Counted from the stretch's first letter, positions 46,466 to 56,125 are shown. The stretch: DNA of 56,422 bases from Billgrantia desiderata (GCA_011742915.1 JAAQTN010000035.1:1-56422); one strand, 5' to 3'. Program-made: numbers and translations. The notes: generated by a model from the letters alone, not told the origin.

Positions 46466-48145
46466 ATGGGAGAGCGTAACGTGGACAACACTTCTCGCGA
46501 CGAACGCCACAAGGAGGCCGAGACCTCCGAAGGCGTGCCGGCTCCGGAAGGACCGGCCAACCTGATCGATACCGATTACGTCATCGGCCAGGACAATCTG
46601 GCCACCGACAAGTTGGGCTTCAGCATCGACCTGCACGGCAAGGTATTTACCATCTCGGCACTGGTCACGGTGTTCTTCGTGGTAATCACCCTTGCCCTGC
46701 AGGCCGAGGTCGAGCCGCTGTTCAATGCCATGCGCGACTGGCTCACCGGCAACCTGGCATGGTTCTTTCTGCTGGCCGGCAACATCTTCGTGCTGCTGTG
46801 TCTGGTGCTGATCGTGTCGCCGCTGGGCAAGGTGCGCATCGGTGGCATGCATGCCAAGCCGGATTTCAGCTACACCGGCTGGTTCGCCATGCTGTTCGCC
46901 GCCGGCATGGGCATCGGCCTGATGTTCTACGGCGTCTCCGAACCCATGTCGCACTTCGGGGCTGCCCTGGGCGGCATTGACGCCGAGAATGGCGCACGTA
47001 CCGACTGGGCTCCGCTCGGCGCTGCCGCCGACGACCCTGCGGCCGCGGCCCGTCTGGGTATGGCCGCCACGATCTATCACTGGGGACTCCATCCCTGGGC
47101 GATCTACGCCGTGGTGGCACTGGCACTGGCCATCTTCTCCTTCAACAAGGGCCTGCCGCTCACCATGCGCTCGATCTTCTACCCGATTCTGGGCGAGCGG
47201 GTATGGGGCTGGCCGGGCCACATCGTCGATATCCTCGCGGTGTTCGCCACTCTGTTCGGTCTCGCCACCTCGCTGGGCCTGGGCGCCTCCCAGGCCTCGG
47301 CCGGCTTGAGCTACCTGTTCGGCGTGCCCGAGGCCGACGCCACCATGGTGCTGCTGATCATGGGCATCACGGCCGTGGCCATCGTGTCGATCCTGGCCGG
47401 CGTCGACAAAGGCGTGCGCCGACTCTCCGAGATCAACATGATCCTGGCCGTGCTGCTACTGCTGTTCGTGATTCTGGTGGGACCGACCCTGCTGATTCTC
47501 ACTGGCTTCTTCCAGAACCTCGGCGCCTACGTGGTCAATCTGCCGGCACTCTCCAATCCCTTCGGGCGCGAGGATGCCAATTTCACTCAGGGCTGGACCG
47601 CCTTCTACTGGGCCTGGTGGATCTCCTGGTCGCCCTTCGTCGGCATGTTCATCGCGCGTGTCAGCCGGGGCCGTACCGTACGTGAATTCCTGACTGCCGT
47701 GCTGCTGGTTCCTTCGCTGGTCTCGGTACTGTGGATGACCGCCTTCGGCGGCACCGCCATCGACCAACTGGTCGGCGCCGGCTTCGAAGGCGTGCAGGAC
47801 GCCGCTCTCGAGCTGCAGCTGTTCGTCATGCTGGGTGAGTTACCGCTGACGGCCATCACCTCGTTTGTGGGGATCGTGCTGGTAGTGGTGTTCTTCATCA
47901 CCTCGTCGGATTCCGGCTCGCTGGTGATCGATACCATCACCGCCGGCGGCAAGGTCGATGCGCCCAAGCCACAGCGTGTGTTCTGGGCCATCATCGAAGG
48001 CGTCATCGCCATTGCCCTGCTGCTTGGCGGCGGCCTGATCGCGCTGCAGGCGATGGCGGTTTCCACCGGACTGCCCTTTACCCTGGTGTTATTGGTGGGC
48101 TGTTATGCCATCGTCAAGGGATTGATGAGCGAGCCTCGCGGCTGA
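46466..48145 (+). CDS. BCCT family osmolyte transporter (betaine/choline/carnitine type)
   Basis: About 559 residues from the ATG at 46466; a GTG at 46481 has a better GGAGAG site and is an alternative start. The protein has about 12 membrane helices, the BCCT signature WTAFYWAWWISWSPFVGMFI with its Trp cluster, and GMGIGLMFYGVSEPMSHF near TM3. It uses Na+ or H+ gradients to take up betaine-like compatible solutes. The C-terminus is short, so any osmosensing tail is limited; the N-terminal extension of about 50 residues is hydrophilic and acidic. A double hairpin follows the stop. Confidence 0.92.
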   Translation: MGERNVDNTSRDERHKEAETSEGVPAPEGPANLIDTDYVIGQDNLATDKLGFSIDLHGKVFTISALVTVFFVVITLALQAEVEPLFNAMRDWLTGNLAWFFLLAGNIFVLLCLVLIVSPLGKVRIGGMHAKPDFSYTGWFAMLFAAGMGIGLMFYGVSEPMSHFGAALGGIDAENGARTDWAPLGAAADDPAAAARLGMAATIYHWGLHPWAIYAVVALALAIFSFNKGLPLTMRSIFYPILGERVWGWPGHIVDILAVFATLFGLATSLGLGASQASAGLSYLFGVPEADATMVLLIMGITAVAIVSILAGVDKGVRRLSEINMILAVLLLLFVILVGPTLLILTGFFQNLGAYVVNLPALSNPFGREDANFTQGWTAFYWAWWISWSPFVGMFIARVSRGRTVREFLTAVLLVPSLVSVLWMTAFGGTAIDQLVGAGFEGVQDAALELQLFVMLGELPLTAITSFVGIVLVVVFFITSSDSGSLVIDTITAGGKVDAPKPQRVFWAIIEGVIAIALLLGGGLIALQAMAVSTGLPFTLVLLVGCYAIVKGLMSEPRG

Positions 48146-48164
48146 TCCGCAAGTCACCTTGCCA

Positions 48165-48217
48165 GGGCGGCCACGGAAGGCTGCCCGGTCTCGAATATCT
48201 CACCGCGCCGAGACCGG
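48165..48217 (+). terminator. tandem/alternative hairpins after the BCCT gene
   Basis: GGGCGGCC (48165-48172) pairs with GGCTGCCC (48179-48186, one G-U). CCGGTCTCG (48185-48193) pairs perfectly with CGAGACCGG (48209-48217). The two stems share bases 48185-48186 and mostly can coexist. Likely transcript end; no T-run. Confidence 0.45.
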
Positions 48218-48386
48218 CGAAGCACTCCCCCGACGGGACAGAGAGATCCACGGCAGGCAGTGAGGCTGAGAAAAATCCCATTAGTCAAGTGGTTCATGCT
48301 CCATACGACCACTAGCAACCCGCCACCGCTTCGGGCATATTTCGAATAGATCATTACAACTATGCCGAAGGAGCCGTTCTACGCCC

Positions 48387-50171
48387 ATGATGGCACCCGA
48401 AGACGCCTTTCGTCTGCTCGCCGATGGCTTGGGCAAGGCCGGCACTCCCCTGGCGTTCGACCATCTTGTCGAACGCATTTCCTCCATTTTCGATGGAGAG
48501 CATGTGCTTATCGGTAAGCTGCTTTCCGATAACGCCACTATCCGCACCGTCGCTTTCTGGTCGCAAGGCTCGCTCCAGCCCGCCGCCGTCTACACGCTGG
48601 CAGGCACACCCTGCGAGCACGTGCTGAACGACGAGGTGTGCGAATTTCCCGAGGGCGTCTGTCAACGCTTTCCGGACGATGTCATGCTGCAGGAGCTGGG
48701 GGTCGAAAGTTACGTGGGCGTTCCGCTGCGCTCCCCCCAAGGCCACCTCGTCGGCTTGCTGGCCGTGCTTTCGAGCCAGCCGCTCGATCTTGCCGCCTAT
48801 GGTGCAGAGGTACTGCGCATTGCCGCGGCCCAGGCAGGCGCCGAGATGGCACGCCGGTCCGAAGAGGAAAAGCGGCGCAGCAGCGATTACCGTATCCAGC
48901 AGCTCATCTATTGGGACAGCGTCACGGGGCTGCCCAACAGGCGCTGCCTAATGGAGCGGCTGGAAGAGGCCTGCGAGCAGGCGCGGCTGCGCGACAGCTG
49001 TCTGGGCCTGCTCTATCTCGACCTGCAGCGTTTTCGTCAAATCAACGACACCCAAGGCCACGAGTTGGGCGATCAGGTTCTCGCCGAGATCGCCAGCCGT
49101 TTCAGCGCCCAGGCCGAGGCGGGTGAGTTCCTGGCCCGTCTGGGCGGGGATGAGTTCATGGTGCTGCTCACCGATACCCGGCCGGCCGCCATGGCACACG
49201 CCATCGAGCGCTATCGCAACAGCCTGCTGGCGCCGATTCAGCTCTCGGAGCGCAGCTTCTCGATCTCCGCGAGTGTCGGTGCCGCACTGTTCCCGCGCGA
49301 TGCCGACAACGCTCAATCACTGTTCCAGCACGCCAGTATTGCGCTCAACCATGCCAAGCGAGACAGCAGCCGCACACGGTTCTTCACTGCCACCATGGCC
49401 GATGAGCTGCAGCAGCACGAGATTCTGCAGCTGCGTTTCAGCGACGCCTTGGCCAAGGGCAAGCTGTCGCTGGCCTTCCAGCCGCAGTTCAGCCTCAAGA
49501 GCGGCAAGTTGATCGGCGCCGAAGCCCTGTGCCGCTGGCACGACGAGATACTCGGCCAGGTCAGCCCCGGCACCTTCATTCCCTTGGCAGAGGAGCAGGG
49601 GCTCATTCGCCCCTTGGGCGAATGGGTGCTGGAAGCCGCCTGCCAGCAGATCGCGACCTGGGAGCGGCAAGGCAAACCGTTTCCAGGCCGGCTCAGCGTC
49701 AACGTATCCGCCCAGCAGATGGATGATCCGCGCCTGGCCGAGCATATCCAGCGCATCGCCACCCGGGTTCCCCCCGGCAAGCTCGGACTGGAGCTCACCG
49801 AAAGCGGCCTGATGCGCAACCCCGAGCAGACCGTGCGCATCACCCGAGCCCTGTGCAAGGCCGGCTTCAGCCTGGCCATCGACGACTTCGGTACCGGTTA
49901 CTCCTCTCTCACTTACCTCAAACGCTTCGCCGCCGACACCCTCAAGATCGACATGTCCTTCGTCCAGGACATGCTCAAGAGCAGCCACGATCACGCCATC
50001 GTTTCCACCATCATCGCCATGGCCCAGACCCTGGGCATGCAGACCGTAGCCGAAGGTGTCGAGGAGGCCGAACAGGCCGAAGCGCTGCGAGCACTCGGCT
50101 GCACCGGGGTGCAGGGTTTCCATTTCGGCCGCCCCGTGGATGGCGACACCTTCGCCGAGCTCTGGCTTTAG
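48387..50171 (+). CDS. GAF-GGDEF-EAL cyclic-di-GMP signalling protein
   Basis: This 594-residue cytoplasmic protein has an N-terminal GAF-type sensor (about 15-155, SYVGVPLRSPQGHLVGLLAVL), a GGDEF domain (about 175-320) with intact active-site GGDEF near 253, and an EAL domain (about 340-590) with EAL near 378 and the DDFGTGYSS and KIDMSFV motifs. Both catalytic signatures look complete, so it may both make and degrade cyclic-di-GMP, or one domain may regulate the other. No membrane segment. AAGGAG lies 13 bases upstream of the start, a rather long gap. It probably tunes motility/biofilm behaviour. Confidence 0.93.
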   Translation: MMAPEDAFRLLADGLGKAGTPLAFDHLVERISSIFDGEHVLIGKLLSDNATIRTVAFWSQGSLQPAAVYTLAGTPCEHVLNDEVCEFPEGVCQRFPDDVMLQELGVESYVGVPLRSPQGHLVGLLAVLSSQPLDLAAYGAEVLRIAAAQAGAEMARRSEEEKRRSSDYRIQQLIYWDSVTGLPNRRCLMERLEEACEQARLRDSCLGLLYLDLQRFRQINDTQGHELGDQVLAEIASRFSAQAEAGEFLARLGGDEFMVLLTDTRPAAMAHAIERYRNSLLAPIQLSERSFSISASVGAALFPRDADNAQSLFQHASIALNHAKRDSSRTRFFTATMADELQQHEILQLRFSDALAKGKLSLAFQPQFSLKSGKLIGAEALCRWHDEILGQVSPGTFIPLAEEQGLIRPLGEWVLEAACQQIATWERQGKPFPGRLSVNVSAQQMDDPRLAEHIQRIATRVPPGKLGLELTESGLMRNPEQTVRITRALCKAGFSLAIDDFGTGYSSLTYLKRFAADTLKIDMSFVQDMLKSSHDHAIVSTIIAMAQTLGMQTVAEGVEEAEQAEALRALGCTGVQGFHFGRPVDGDTFAELWL

Positions 50172-50202
50172 GCGAGACCCGCCAGGCGACGAAGGTGCGG
50201 CA

Positions 50203-50928
50203 TCAGGTCCAGAGCTTGCCTACCGGCGTCGCGGCATCGTAATGCTTGGCTACCTGGGCCTGGAACAGCTCGGCCGTGGCCAGCGCATCGACCAGTGCGT
50301 GATGGCCCTGGTAATCCGGTAGCCCATAGCGTCGCCGACTATCTCCCAAACGTATCGACACCGGCGGTCGCCGCATCCAGCGCTGCAGGCGCGCCCACAG
50401 CGAGAGCCGGTGCAGCCGCGCTTCCAGCGACATGGTATCGATCATCGGAAACAGCACCCCTTCCCCCAGCCGCGCCTTGATCGCGTCGGCCAGGAAGGGC
50501 CGCTCGATATGGCGGAAGTGCACGACGACGATGCGCCCGGCCAGGGCCTCGAGGAGTTCGGGCAGGATCTCGCCGAAATCGGGGGCCTCGGCCACTTCGG
50601 AATGCGTGATGCGGTGCAGGGTGATCGAAGTATCGGAAAGCGCCCGACTGGGACGCACGACCCAGTAGCGCCGGCGGGCCAAGGGAATGCGGGAAAGGCT
50701 GAAGGGCACCAGACCGATGCTCACGATGGCGTGACGCTGAACGTCGAGTCCAGTGGTTTCCAGGTCCAGGGAGACCAGCGGTGCCTCACCGATCGGCGTC
50801 TCGGGCGCAGGACAACCGGCGGCGAAGAAGGCTTTCAGCAGCGGATCGCGGGCTTCGTCGGCGCGCTGTTGCAGGTAGGCGGGCCACTCCAGCCCCTGTG
50901 AACGCGATGCCAGGCGATGGGACAGCAT
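50203..50928 (-). CDS. 3'-5' exonuclease, DnaQ/DEDDh family
   Basis: This 241-residue protein has the DEDDh exonuclease pattern: VSLDLETTGLD (motif I, near 54), a central VVHFRHIERPFL (motif II), and HHALVDALATAELF (motif III with catalytic His and Asp). The residue after VVH is Phe and an Arg-His follows where many relatives have Asn-x-x-Phe-Asp. So the motif II acidic residue is not in its usual place and should be checked. It starts 3 bp after the DUF294 gene stop; this gene pair is recurrent in Pseudomonas- and Halomonas-like genomes, implying a common but uncharacterised pathway. Confidence 0.85.
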   Translation of the reverse strand: MLSHRLASRSQGLEWPAYLQQRADEARDPLLKAFFAAGCPAPETPIGEAPLVSLDLETTGLDVQRHAIVSIGLVPFSLSRIPLARRRYWVVRPSRALSDTSITLHRITHSEVAEAPDFGEILPELLEALAGRIVVVHFRHIERPFLADAIKARLGEGVLFPMIDTMSLEARLHRLSLWARLQRWMRRPPVSIRLGDSRRRYGLPDYQGHHALVDALATAELFQAQVAKHYDAATPVGKLWT

Positions 50929-50931
50929 GCT

Positions 50932-52851
50932 TCAATGATCCCGGCCGCTTGGCCCCGGTATCGGATAGCGATACTTGAGGAACTTCTGGGCACGGCTGAG
51001 GACCTGGAACGCATCCTTGAGATGATGGCGCTCGCTGTCGGCGACGTTTTCCGGCTCGATGTTGTTGTCCGGCTCGTGCTCCTGCTGAAGATCGATGACC
51101 TGATGGCGAATCCGCACCATGGAGAGCAGTTCCATGGCATGGCGCAGCTTGGCGTCGACGCCAGGCGCCAGCAGCTGCGTGGCGGCAATGTCATCCAGCC
51201 GCTCGAAGCTGTTCTGGGCCCGTGAGCCGCAGGCCAGGGCGTGCACGCGTATCAGATCGACCAGCGGCGCCGTGCCCCTGCGCTTGAGATTGATGGAGTT
51301 GTTGTGCTTGCCATCCTTCTCCATCACGAAGGTACGGAAGAAGCCCAGCGGCGGCGTGCGGTTCCGCGCATTGCGGGCCACCGCGGCCAGAAACCGCGGG
51401 CTGCGCGGCGCCTTCTCGGCGATCAGGTCCTGCAGCTGCTCGACGTAGGCCTCCTCGCCGTAGGCACTGTCGAGGTCGAAGAAGATCGAACAGTGCAGCA
51501 GGCGCTCCGGAGTGGGCGAGTCGATCCACTCGCTGAAGTAGCGCTTCCACACCTTCAGTGGCTGTCGCCATCTGGGGTTGGTGGCCATCACCTCGCCCTT
51601 GCAGTAGGGGTAGCCGCAGGCCGCCAGTCCATCGCTGACGAACTGCGCCAGACTGGCGAAATAGCCGTCATGCCGGGCGGGGTCGAAGTCGTCGGCGAGG
51701 ATCAGCGCATTGTCCTGATCGGTGACGACGGTCTGCTCGTTGCGTGCCATGGAACCGTTGACCATGAAGCAGTACGCCACGGGCGGGGGGCCCAGCGACG
51801 CTTCACCCAGCTCCAGCAGCCGCCGCACGAAGCTGCGCCCGATGGTGGAGAGCGCCGCTCCCACCATCTGCGAGTTGGCCCCCTCCTCCACCATGCGCAC
51901 GAAGGCGATGCGCACGTCCGGCGCCAGCCGCGCCAGCCCTTCGACGCTGGACTGATGGAAGATGTTGCTCACCAGGTAGAGGCTGCTGTGTGTCTCGTAG
52001 CGGATGATGTCGGAGAGATGGACGATGCCCATCGGCCGCCGACGGTAGAGCACCGGCAGGTGATGGATATTGTTGCGCAGCATGCACAGCATCGCTTCGT
52101 GCACGGATTCGTCGGACTGAATCGTGATCACCCTGCCCCCCGTCAGCTCCCCTACCGGGGTGTCGGGCGGCAGCCCCTCGGCCACGATGCGCGTACGAAA
52201 GTCGCTGTCGGTGAGGATGCCCCGCAGTCGCCAGGGGCGGTCCTGGCTGTCGGTGAAGGTGTGGCGGGGATCGTGATCGTCGCCGGGTTCATCGAGAATC
52301 AGCGCCGACGATGCCTGAGCTTCGGTGATCTGGCGCGCCGCTTCCTGCACCGTGGCGCTGGCCTCGACCATTACCGGGTAGCGCGTGAGCAGCTTGCGCA
52401 CCCGGGTGATCATCATGTCGTTGGCCTTCTTGTGCTGCTCCACCGCCGCTTCCAGCCGCGGGCGCTCTAACTCGACGAAGTCGGAGAAGTGCTCGTCGGC
52501 CTCGCACAGACGCACGAAGAGAGCCTCGGGTATGAAGTAGATCAGGGTGTCTTCCAGGGCTCGGGCAGGGAAACGCACCCGGTGATTTCTCAGCAGGCTG
52601 AAGTGGCCGAAGATGTCCCCTTCGCCCAGACGATTGTACAGATCGCCCGTGCGGCGTCGCACTTCCACGGCGCCGCTGCGGATGTAGCAGAGTTCGTGCA
52701 GCTCCTGATCGAACTGCAGAATGTCGGAGCCGGCCTGGAAATAGCCCACCTCGACCTGCCCGGCCACCTCGTCGAGCAGTTCATCGTCCAGGGCTTCGAA
52801 AGGCGGGAAGCGCCCCATGTGCTGGCGTATCTCGAGTACTTCCGCATCCAT
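50932..52851 (-). CDS. DUF294 nucleotidyltransferase with cNMP-binding and CBS domains
   Basis: This 639-residue protein has an N-terminal cyclic-nucleotide-binding domain (about 12-125, including the IFGHFSLL region), a pair of CBS domains (about 160-290), and a DUF294 nucleotidyltransferase domain near 340-470 (VNGSMARNEQT followed by DQDNAL, the Gly-Ser and metal-binding Asp pair). A helical DUF294 C-terminal domain (about 500-620) follows. The family resembles GlnD-like nucleotidyltransferases gated by small-molecule binding. Target protein or substrate is unknown. It is followed immediately by the DnaQ-like exonuclease gene on the same strand. Confidence 0.9.
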   Translation of the reverse strand: MDAEVLEIRQHMGRFPPFEALDDELLDEVAGQVEVGYFQAGSDILQFDQELHELCYIRSGAVEVRRRTGDLYNRLGEGDIFGHFSLLRNHRVRFPARALEDTLIYFIPEALFVRLCEADEHFSDFVELERPRLEAAVEQHKKANDMMITRVRKLLTRYPVMVEASATVQEAARQITEAQASSALILDEPGDDHDPRHTFTDSQDRPWRLRGILTDSDFRTRIVAEGLPPDTPVGELTGGRVITIQSDESVHEAMLCMLRNNIHHLPVLYRRRPMGIVHLSDIIRYETHSSLYLVSNIFHQSSVEGLARLAPDVRIAFVRMVEEGANSQMVGAALSTIGRSFVRRLLELGEASLGPPPVAYCFMVNGSMARNEQTVVTDQDNALILADDFDPARHDGYFASLAQFVSDGLAACGYPYCKGEVMATNPRWRQPLKVWKRYFSEWIDSPTPERLLHCSIFFDLDSAYGEEAYVEQLQDLIAEKAPRSPRFLAAVARNARNRTPPLGFFRTFVMEKDGKHNNSINLKRRGTAPLVDLIRVHALACGSRAQNSFERLDDIAATQLLAPGVDAKLRHAMELLSMVRIRHQVIDLQQEHEPDNNIEPENVADSERHHLKDAFQVLSRAQKFLKYRYPIPGPSGRDH

Positions 52852-52922
52852 GTCGCAGCGGGCTCCCTATGGCGGTGACGACGTGCCCCGACAGAGTAAA
52901 GGGGGGCGAATGCCAAACACAA

Positions 52923-52947
52923 GAAAGGCCGCTCGAGGCGGCCTTTC
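52923..52947. terminator. terminator between DUF4168 and DUF294 genes
   Basis: GAAAGGCCGC (52923-52932) pairs perfectly with GCGGCCTTTC (52938-52947) around TCGAG. It lies after the DUF4168 stop on the minus strand and before the DUF294 start. The A/T-rich ends of the stem give short U-tracts on both strands. Confidence 0.75.
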
Positions 52948-52973
52948 CCGGTCAGCTTGGCTGGCGGCGTCGT

Positions 52974-53363
52974 TTACGACTGCTCGGCCATCTGCTGCAC
53001 GCGCTGCATCAGCTCCGGATCCTGCTGGATGGCATGGCCGATGGCATTGAAGGTATCCACGTCGAGGCCGTTCTCCTCGACCACCTCGACCATGCGGTCG
53101 TTGGCTTCCATGCGCACTTCCTGCTGGGCCTGCTCGTCCTCGGCCGCATGCAGACGCTCGGTGTACTCCTGCGAAATCACAGCGATTTCCTGGGAGGCAT
53201 CGGCAAACTGCTGAAGCTGATCGTCGGAGAAGTCCTGAGCGGGTGCCTGCGCTTGCGGCTGTGCGGCCGGGTCCTGGGCGGGATCTTGCTGAGCGTGCGC
53301 CTGTGCGGCCATCAGCCCGGCAGAGAGCAGGGCGGCCGAGAACAGTGCAGTCATCCGTTGCAT
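52974..53363 (-). CDS. DUF4168 secreted protein
   Basis: About 129 residues from the ATG at 53363 (GGAGG well spaced). A signal peptide (about 1-25, ending AQAHAQQ) is followed by a Gln/Pro/Ala-rich linker and a DUF4168-type helical domain (FSDDQLQQFADASQEIAVIS, later NAIGHAIQQDPELMQRVQ). It should be periplasmic. Function is unknown; it is widespread in halophilic proteobacteria and cyanobacteria. A perfect hairpin terminator follows. It is divergent from the EamA transporter gene. Confidence 0.85.
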   Translation of the reverse strand: MQRMTALFSAALLSAGLMAAQAHAQQDPAQDPAAQPQAQAPAQDFSDDQLQQFADASQEIAVISQEYTERLHAAEDEQAQQEVRMEANDRMVEVVEENGLDVDTFNAIGHAIQQDPELMQRVQQMAEQS

Positions 53364-53577
53364 GAATACCTCCAAGGGTGTTGCTGTGAATGTAGGAAGT
53401 CAGACGAGGGCGAACGCGCTGAGTTCAGTTTTTTATGTTACCGCATTGTAAAAATACTACACTCGAATGCCGCGCCTTGAAACTCCAGGAAAAATGTTAA
53501 CCTGCTAGCTTTCGTCCCGTGCGGCAACCAAGTATTGTCGTTACGCCTTCGTCTGCCCATTGAGGACATAGTTTACG

Positions 53578-54492
53578 ATGCCAAGCACCGCCACTTCACG
53601 CTTCGATGCCGCGTTGCTGGCCAGCATGCCGATTCTGTTCGTCGCTCTGTGGAGTACCGGCTTCATCGGTGCCAAGTTCGGTCTGCCCCATGCCGAACCC
53701 TTCACCTTCCTGTTCATCCGCTTCGTGCTGACTCTGGCCCTCCTGATCCCCCTGGTCAAGCTGATGGGCAGCGCCTGGCCCGCGGGCTGGCAGCTCAAGG
53801 GACATATCGCTGTCTCGGGGCTGCTGGTGCACGGCGCCTATCTGGGCGGCGTCTTTTACGGCATTTATCTGGGCATGCCGGCAGGGCTCACGGCCTTGCT
53901 GGTCGGCCTGCAGCCGCTGCTCACCGCGACCCTGGCCGGGCCGATGCTGGGCGAGCGAATCGCCGCCACCCAGTGGCTGGGGCTGGCGCTGGGCCTGCTC
54001 GGCATCACGCTGGTACTGGGCAGCAAGCTCGACCCGGGCGCCGCGCTGTTCCAGGGCTTCGGTCTCGGCGCGCTGGCCTGCGTGCTCGTCGCCCTGACCG
54101 GTATTACCCTGGGCACCCTTTATCAGAAGCGCTTCTGCACCGGCATGCCGCTGCTCTCGGGCACGGTGGTGCAGTACCTCTCCTCCGGCGCCCTGCTCGG
54201 CCTCGGCGCCCTGCTGCTGGAGGAGCGGCATGTCGAATGGACGCTCACCTTCGTGCTGACCCTGGGCTGGCTGGTGCTGGTACTGTCGATTGCCGCCATT
54301 CTGCTGCTGATGGCGCTCATCCGGCGCGGCGAAGCCTCGCGTGTGGCCAGCCTGTTCTATCTGGTGCCCCCCGTCACAGCGCTGCAGGCCTGGTGGCTTT
54401 TCGACGAACGCCTGCCCATGGTGGCGCTGATCGGGATGGCGGTAACTATTGTCGGGGTCGTGCTGGCCGCTCGCGGGCAGGGACGGCGATAG
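53578..54492 (+). CDS. EamA/DMT-superfamily transporter
   Basis: This 304-residue inner-membrane protein has ten hydrophobic helices arranged as two EamA repeats (about 14-142 and 158-298). Features include ALWSTGFIGAKFGL in the first helix, PAGLTALLVGLQPLLTATLAGPMLGE closing repeat one, and the related VPPVTALQAWWLFDERL near the end. DMT proteins export amino acids or metabolites; the substrate is unknown. The first start has GAGG 11 bases upstream. It converges on mtgA, with 40 bp between stops. Confidence 0.9.
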   Translation: MPSTATSRFDAALLASMPILFVALWSTGFIGAKFGLPHAEPFTFLFIRFVLTLALLIPLVKLMGSAWPAGWQLKGHIAVSGLLVHGAYLGGVFYGIYLGMPAGLTALLVGLQPLLTATLAGPMLGERIAATQWLGLALGLLGITLVLGSKLDPGAALFQGFGLGALACVLVALTGITLGTLYQKRFCTGMPLLSGTVVQYLSSGALLGLGALLLEERHVEWTLTFVLTLGWLVLVLSIAAILLLMALIRRGEASRVASLFYLVPPVTALQAWWLFDERLPMVALIGMAVTIVGVVLAARGQGRR

Positions 54493-54532
54493 CGGTGGGA
54501 GCGATGGAAGCGGCGACAACGGGAGCGCAGCC

Positions 54533-55246
54533 TCAGTTGGATGCCAGCTGTTCGAGATAGCGCGGCCCGCCAAGGTTGCGCATCTGCTGACGAATCCACT
54601 GGCTGCGACGCTCCACGTGAGGGCCGGGCCGGGCAGCGTCCCAGGCCCTCGGATTGGGCAGGATCGCCGCTAGACGACTCGCCTGCACTTCATTGATGCG
54701 ATCAGCCGAGACGCCGAAATAGTGCTGCCCGGCTGCCTCCAGGCCGAACACGCCGTTATCCCACTCGGCAATGTTGAGGTAGACCTCGAGAATGCGCTGC
54801 TTGGGCCACAGGGCTTCGATCAGCACGGTGAACCAGGCCTCCAGACCCTTGCGCACCCAGCTGCGCCCCGTCCACAGGAACAGGTTCTTGGCCGTCTGCT
54901 GGCTGATGGTACTGGCACCGCGCAGACGACCGCCGTTGCGGCTCGCTTCCCAGGCGCGACGCATCTCGTCGACGTCGAAGCCGCGATGGGTCGCAAAGCG
55001 CTGGTCCTCGGCGGCGATCACCGCCAGCTTGGCATGGTGGGACAGCTCGTCCCAGGGCCGCCAGTGATGCTGAATGGTCAGTGTCTCCCCGGCCATCCAG
55101 GACTGCACCTTGCGCTCCAGCATCACCATGGAGCCGTATACGGGTACATGGCGCAGCAGCATGACCGCCAGGATCGACAAGATGACAAAGGCGGCCCCGG
55201 CAAGGGCCGCCCAGCGCAGAACGCGGCGTAGCAGGACACCGATCAT
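54533..55246 (-). CDS. mtgA: monofunctional biosynthetic peptidoglycan transglycosylase
   Basis: This 237-residue protein has an N-terminal membrane anchor (about 14-34) and a GT51 glycosyltransferase domain (about 55-225). The latter has the catalytic Glu near 77 in IAAEDQRFATHRGFD, the GASTISQQTAKNL segment, RKGLEAWFTVLIE, and KQRILEVYLNIAEWDNGVFG. It polymerises lipid II into glycan strands at the inner membrane without a transpeptidase domain. Length agrees with MtgA of other gammaproteobacteria. No unusual residue was noticed. Confidence 0.95.
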   Translation of the reverse strand: MIGVLLRRVLRWAALAGAAFVILSILAVMLLRHVPVYGSMVMLERKVQSWMAGETLTIQHHWRPWDELSHHAKLAVIAAEDQRFATHRGFDVDEMRRAWEASRNGGRLRGASTISQQTAKNLFLWTGRSWVRKGLEAWFTVLIEALWPKQRILEVYLNIAEWDNGVFGLEAAGQHYFGVSADRINEVQASRLAAILPNPRAWDAARPGPHVERRSQWIRQQMRNLGGPRYLEQLASN

Positions 55247-55270
55247 GCAGTGCCCTGTTCGGGAAGAGAG

Positions 55271-56125
55271 TCAGCGCTTGGAGAGATGCTCCGCATGATA
55301 ACGCAGGTGCTCCTCGATGAAGCTGGCAATGAAGAAGTAGCTGTGATCATACCCCGGCTGACGGCGCAGCGTCAGGGGGTGATCGTGCTCTTCGCACACG
55401 GCCTCGAGCCGCTCGGGCTTGAGCTGCTCTTCGAGAAACTGGTCCGCTTCGCCCTGATCGATGAACAGGTGCTGCGTCGAGGCGCCCTTGGCCACCAGCT
55501 CGCAGGCATCGTACTGGGTCCACTCACCGGGATCGTCGCCCAGGTAACCGCGGAACGCCTTGCGCCCCCAGGGGCACTGGGTTGGATTGACGATAGGAGA
55601 GAAGGCCGACACCGAACGATAGTGGCCGGGCCGGCGCAGGGCGAGGATCAGCGCACCGTGCCCGCCCATGGAGTGCCCGCTGATCGCCTCCCGGCCATTG
55701 AGCGGAAAATGCTGGCGCACCACCGAGGGCAGCTCTTCGGCCACGTAGTCGTACATTCGATAGTGCTTCTTCCACGGCTCCTGGGTGGCATTGACGTAGA
55801 AGCCCGCCCCCGAGCCGAAGTCGTAGCTGTCATGCTCGCCGGGCAAATCGGTACCGCGCGGACTGGTGTCGGGGCAGATGATAGCGATGCCGAGTTCGGC
55901 TGCCACGCGATGGGCGCCCGCCTTCTGCATGAAGTTCTCGTCCGTGCAGGTCAGTCCCGACAGCCACCACAGAACCGGCACCCGCTCGGTCTCGGCCTGC
56001 GGCGGCAGATAGATGGCGAACTCCATCTCGCAATCCAGCGCCCGCGAGCGATGCCGGTAGCGCTTGTGCCAGCCGCCGAAGCTCTTGTTGCTCGAGATCG
56101 GCTCGAGATTCTCGGTCATGGTCAT
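55271..56125 (-). CDS. fghA: S-formylglutathione hydrolase
   Basis: This 284-residue esterase D-type enzyme hydrolyses S-formylglutathione to formate and glutathione, the second step of glutathione-linked formaldehyde detoxification. Visible are SSNKSFGGWHKRYRH at the N-terminus, WLSGLTCTDENFMQKAG (oxyanion region), the nucleophile SGHSMGGHGALI near residue 154, and later conserved Asp and His in FIDQGEADQFLEEQL and GYDHSYFFIASFI. The start has AAGGAGAC eight bases upstream. The upstream minus-strand gene is the frmA-type dehydrogenase, but about 200 bp with a tandem repeat separates them, unlike tight frmA-fghA operons. Confidence 0.95.
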   Translation of the reverse strand: MTMTENLEPISSNKSFGGWHKRYRHRSRALDCEMEFAIYLPPQAETERVPVLWWLSGLTCTDENFMQKAGAHRVAAELGIAIICPDTSPRGTDLPGEHDSYDFGSGAGFYVNATQEPWKKHYRMYDYVAEELPSVVRQHFPLNGREAISGHSMGGHGALILALRRPGHYRSVSAFSPIVNPTQCPWGRKAFRGYLGDDPGEWTQYDACELVAKGASTQHLFIDQGEADQFLEEQLKPERLEAVCEEHDHPLTLRRQPGYDHSYFFIASFIEEHLRYHAEHLSKR

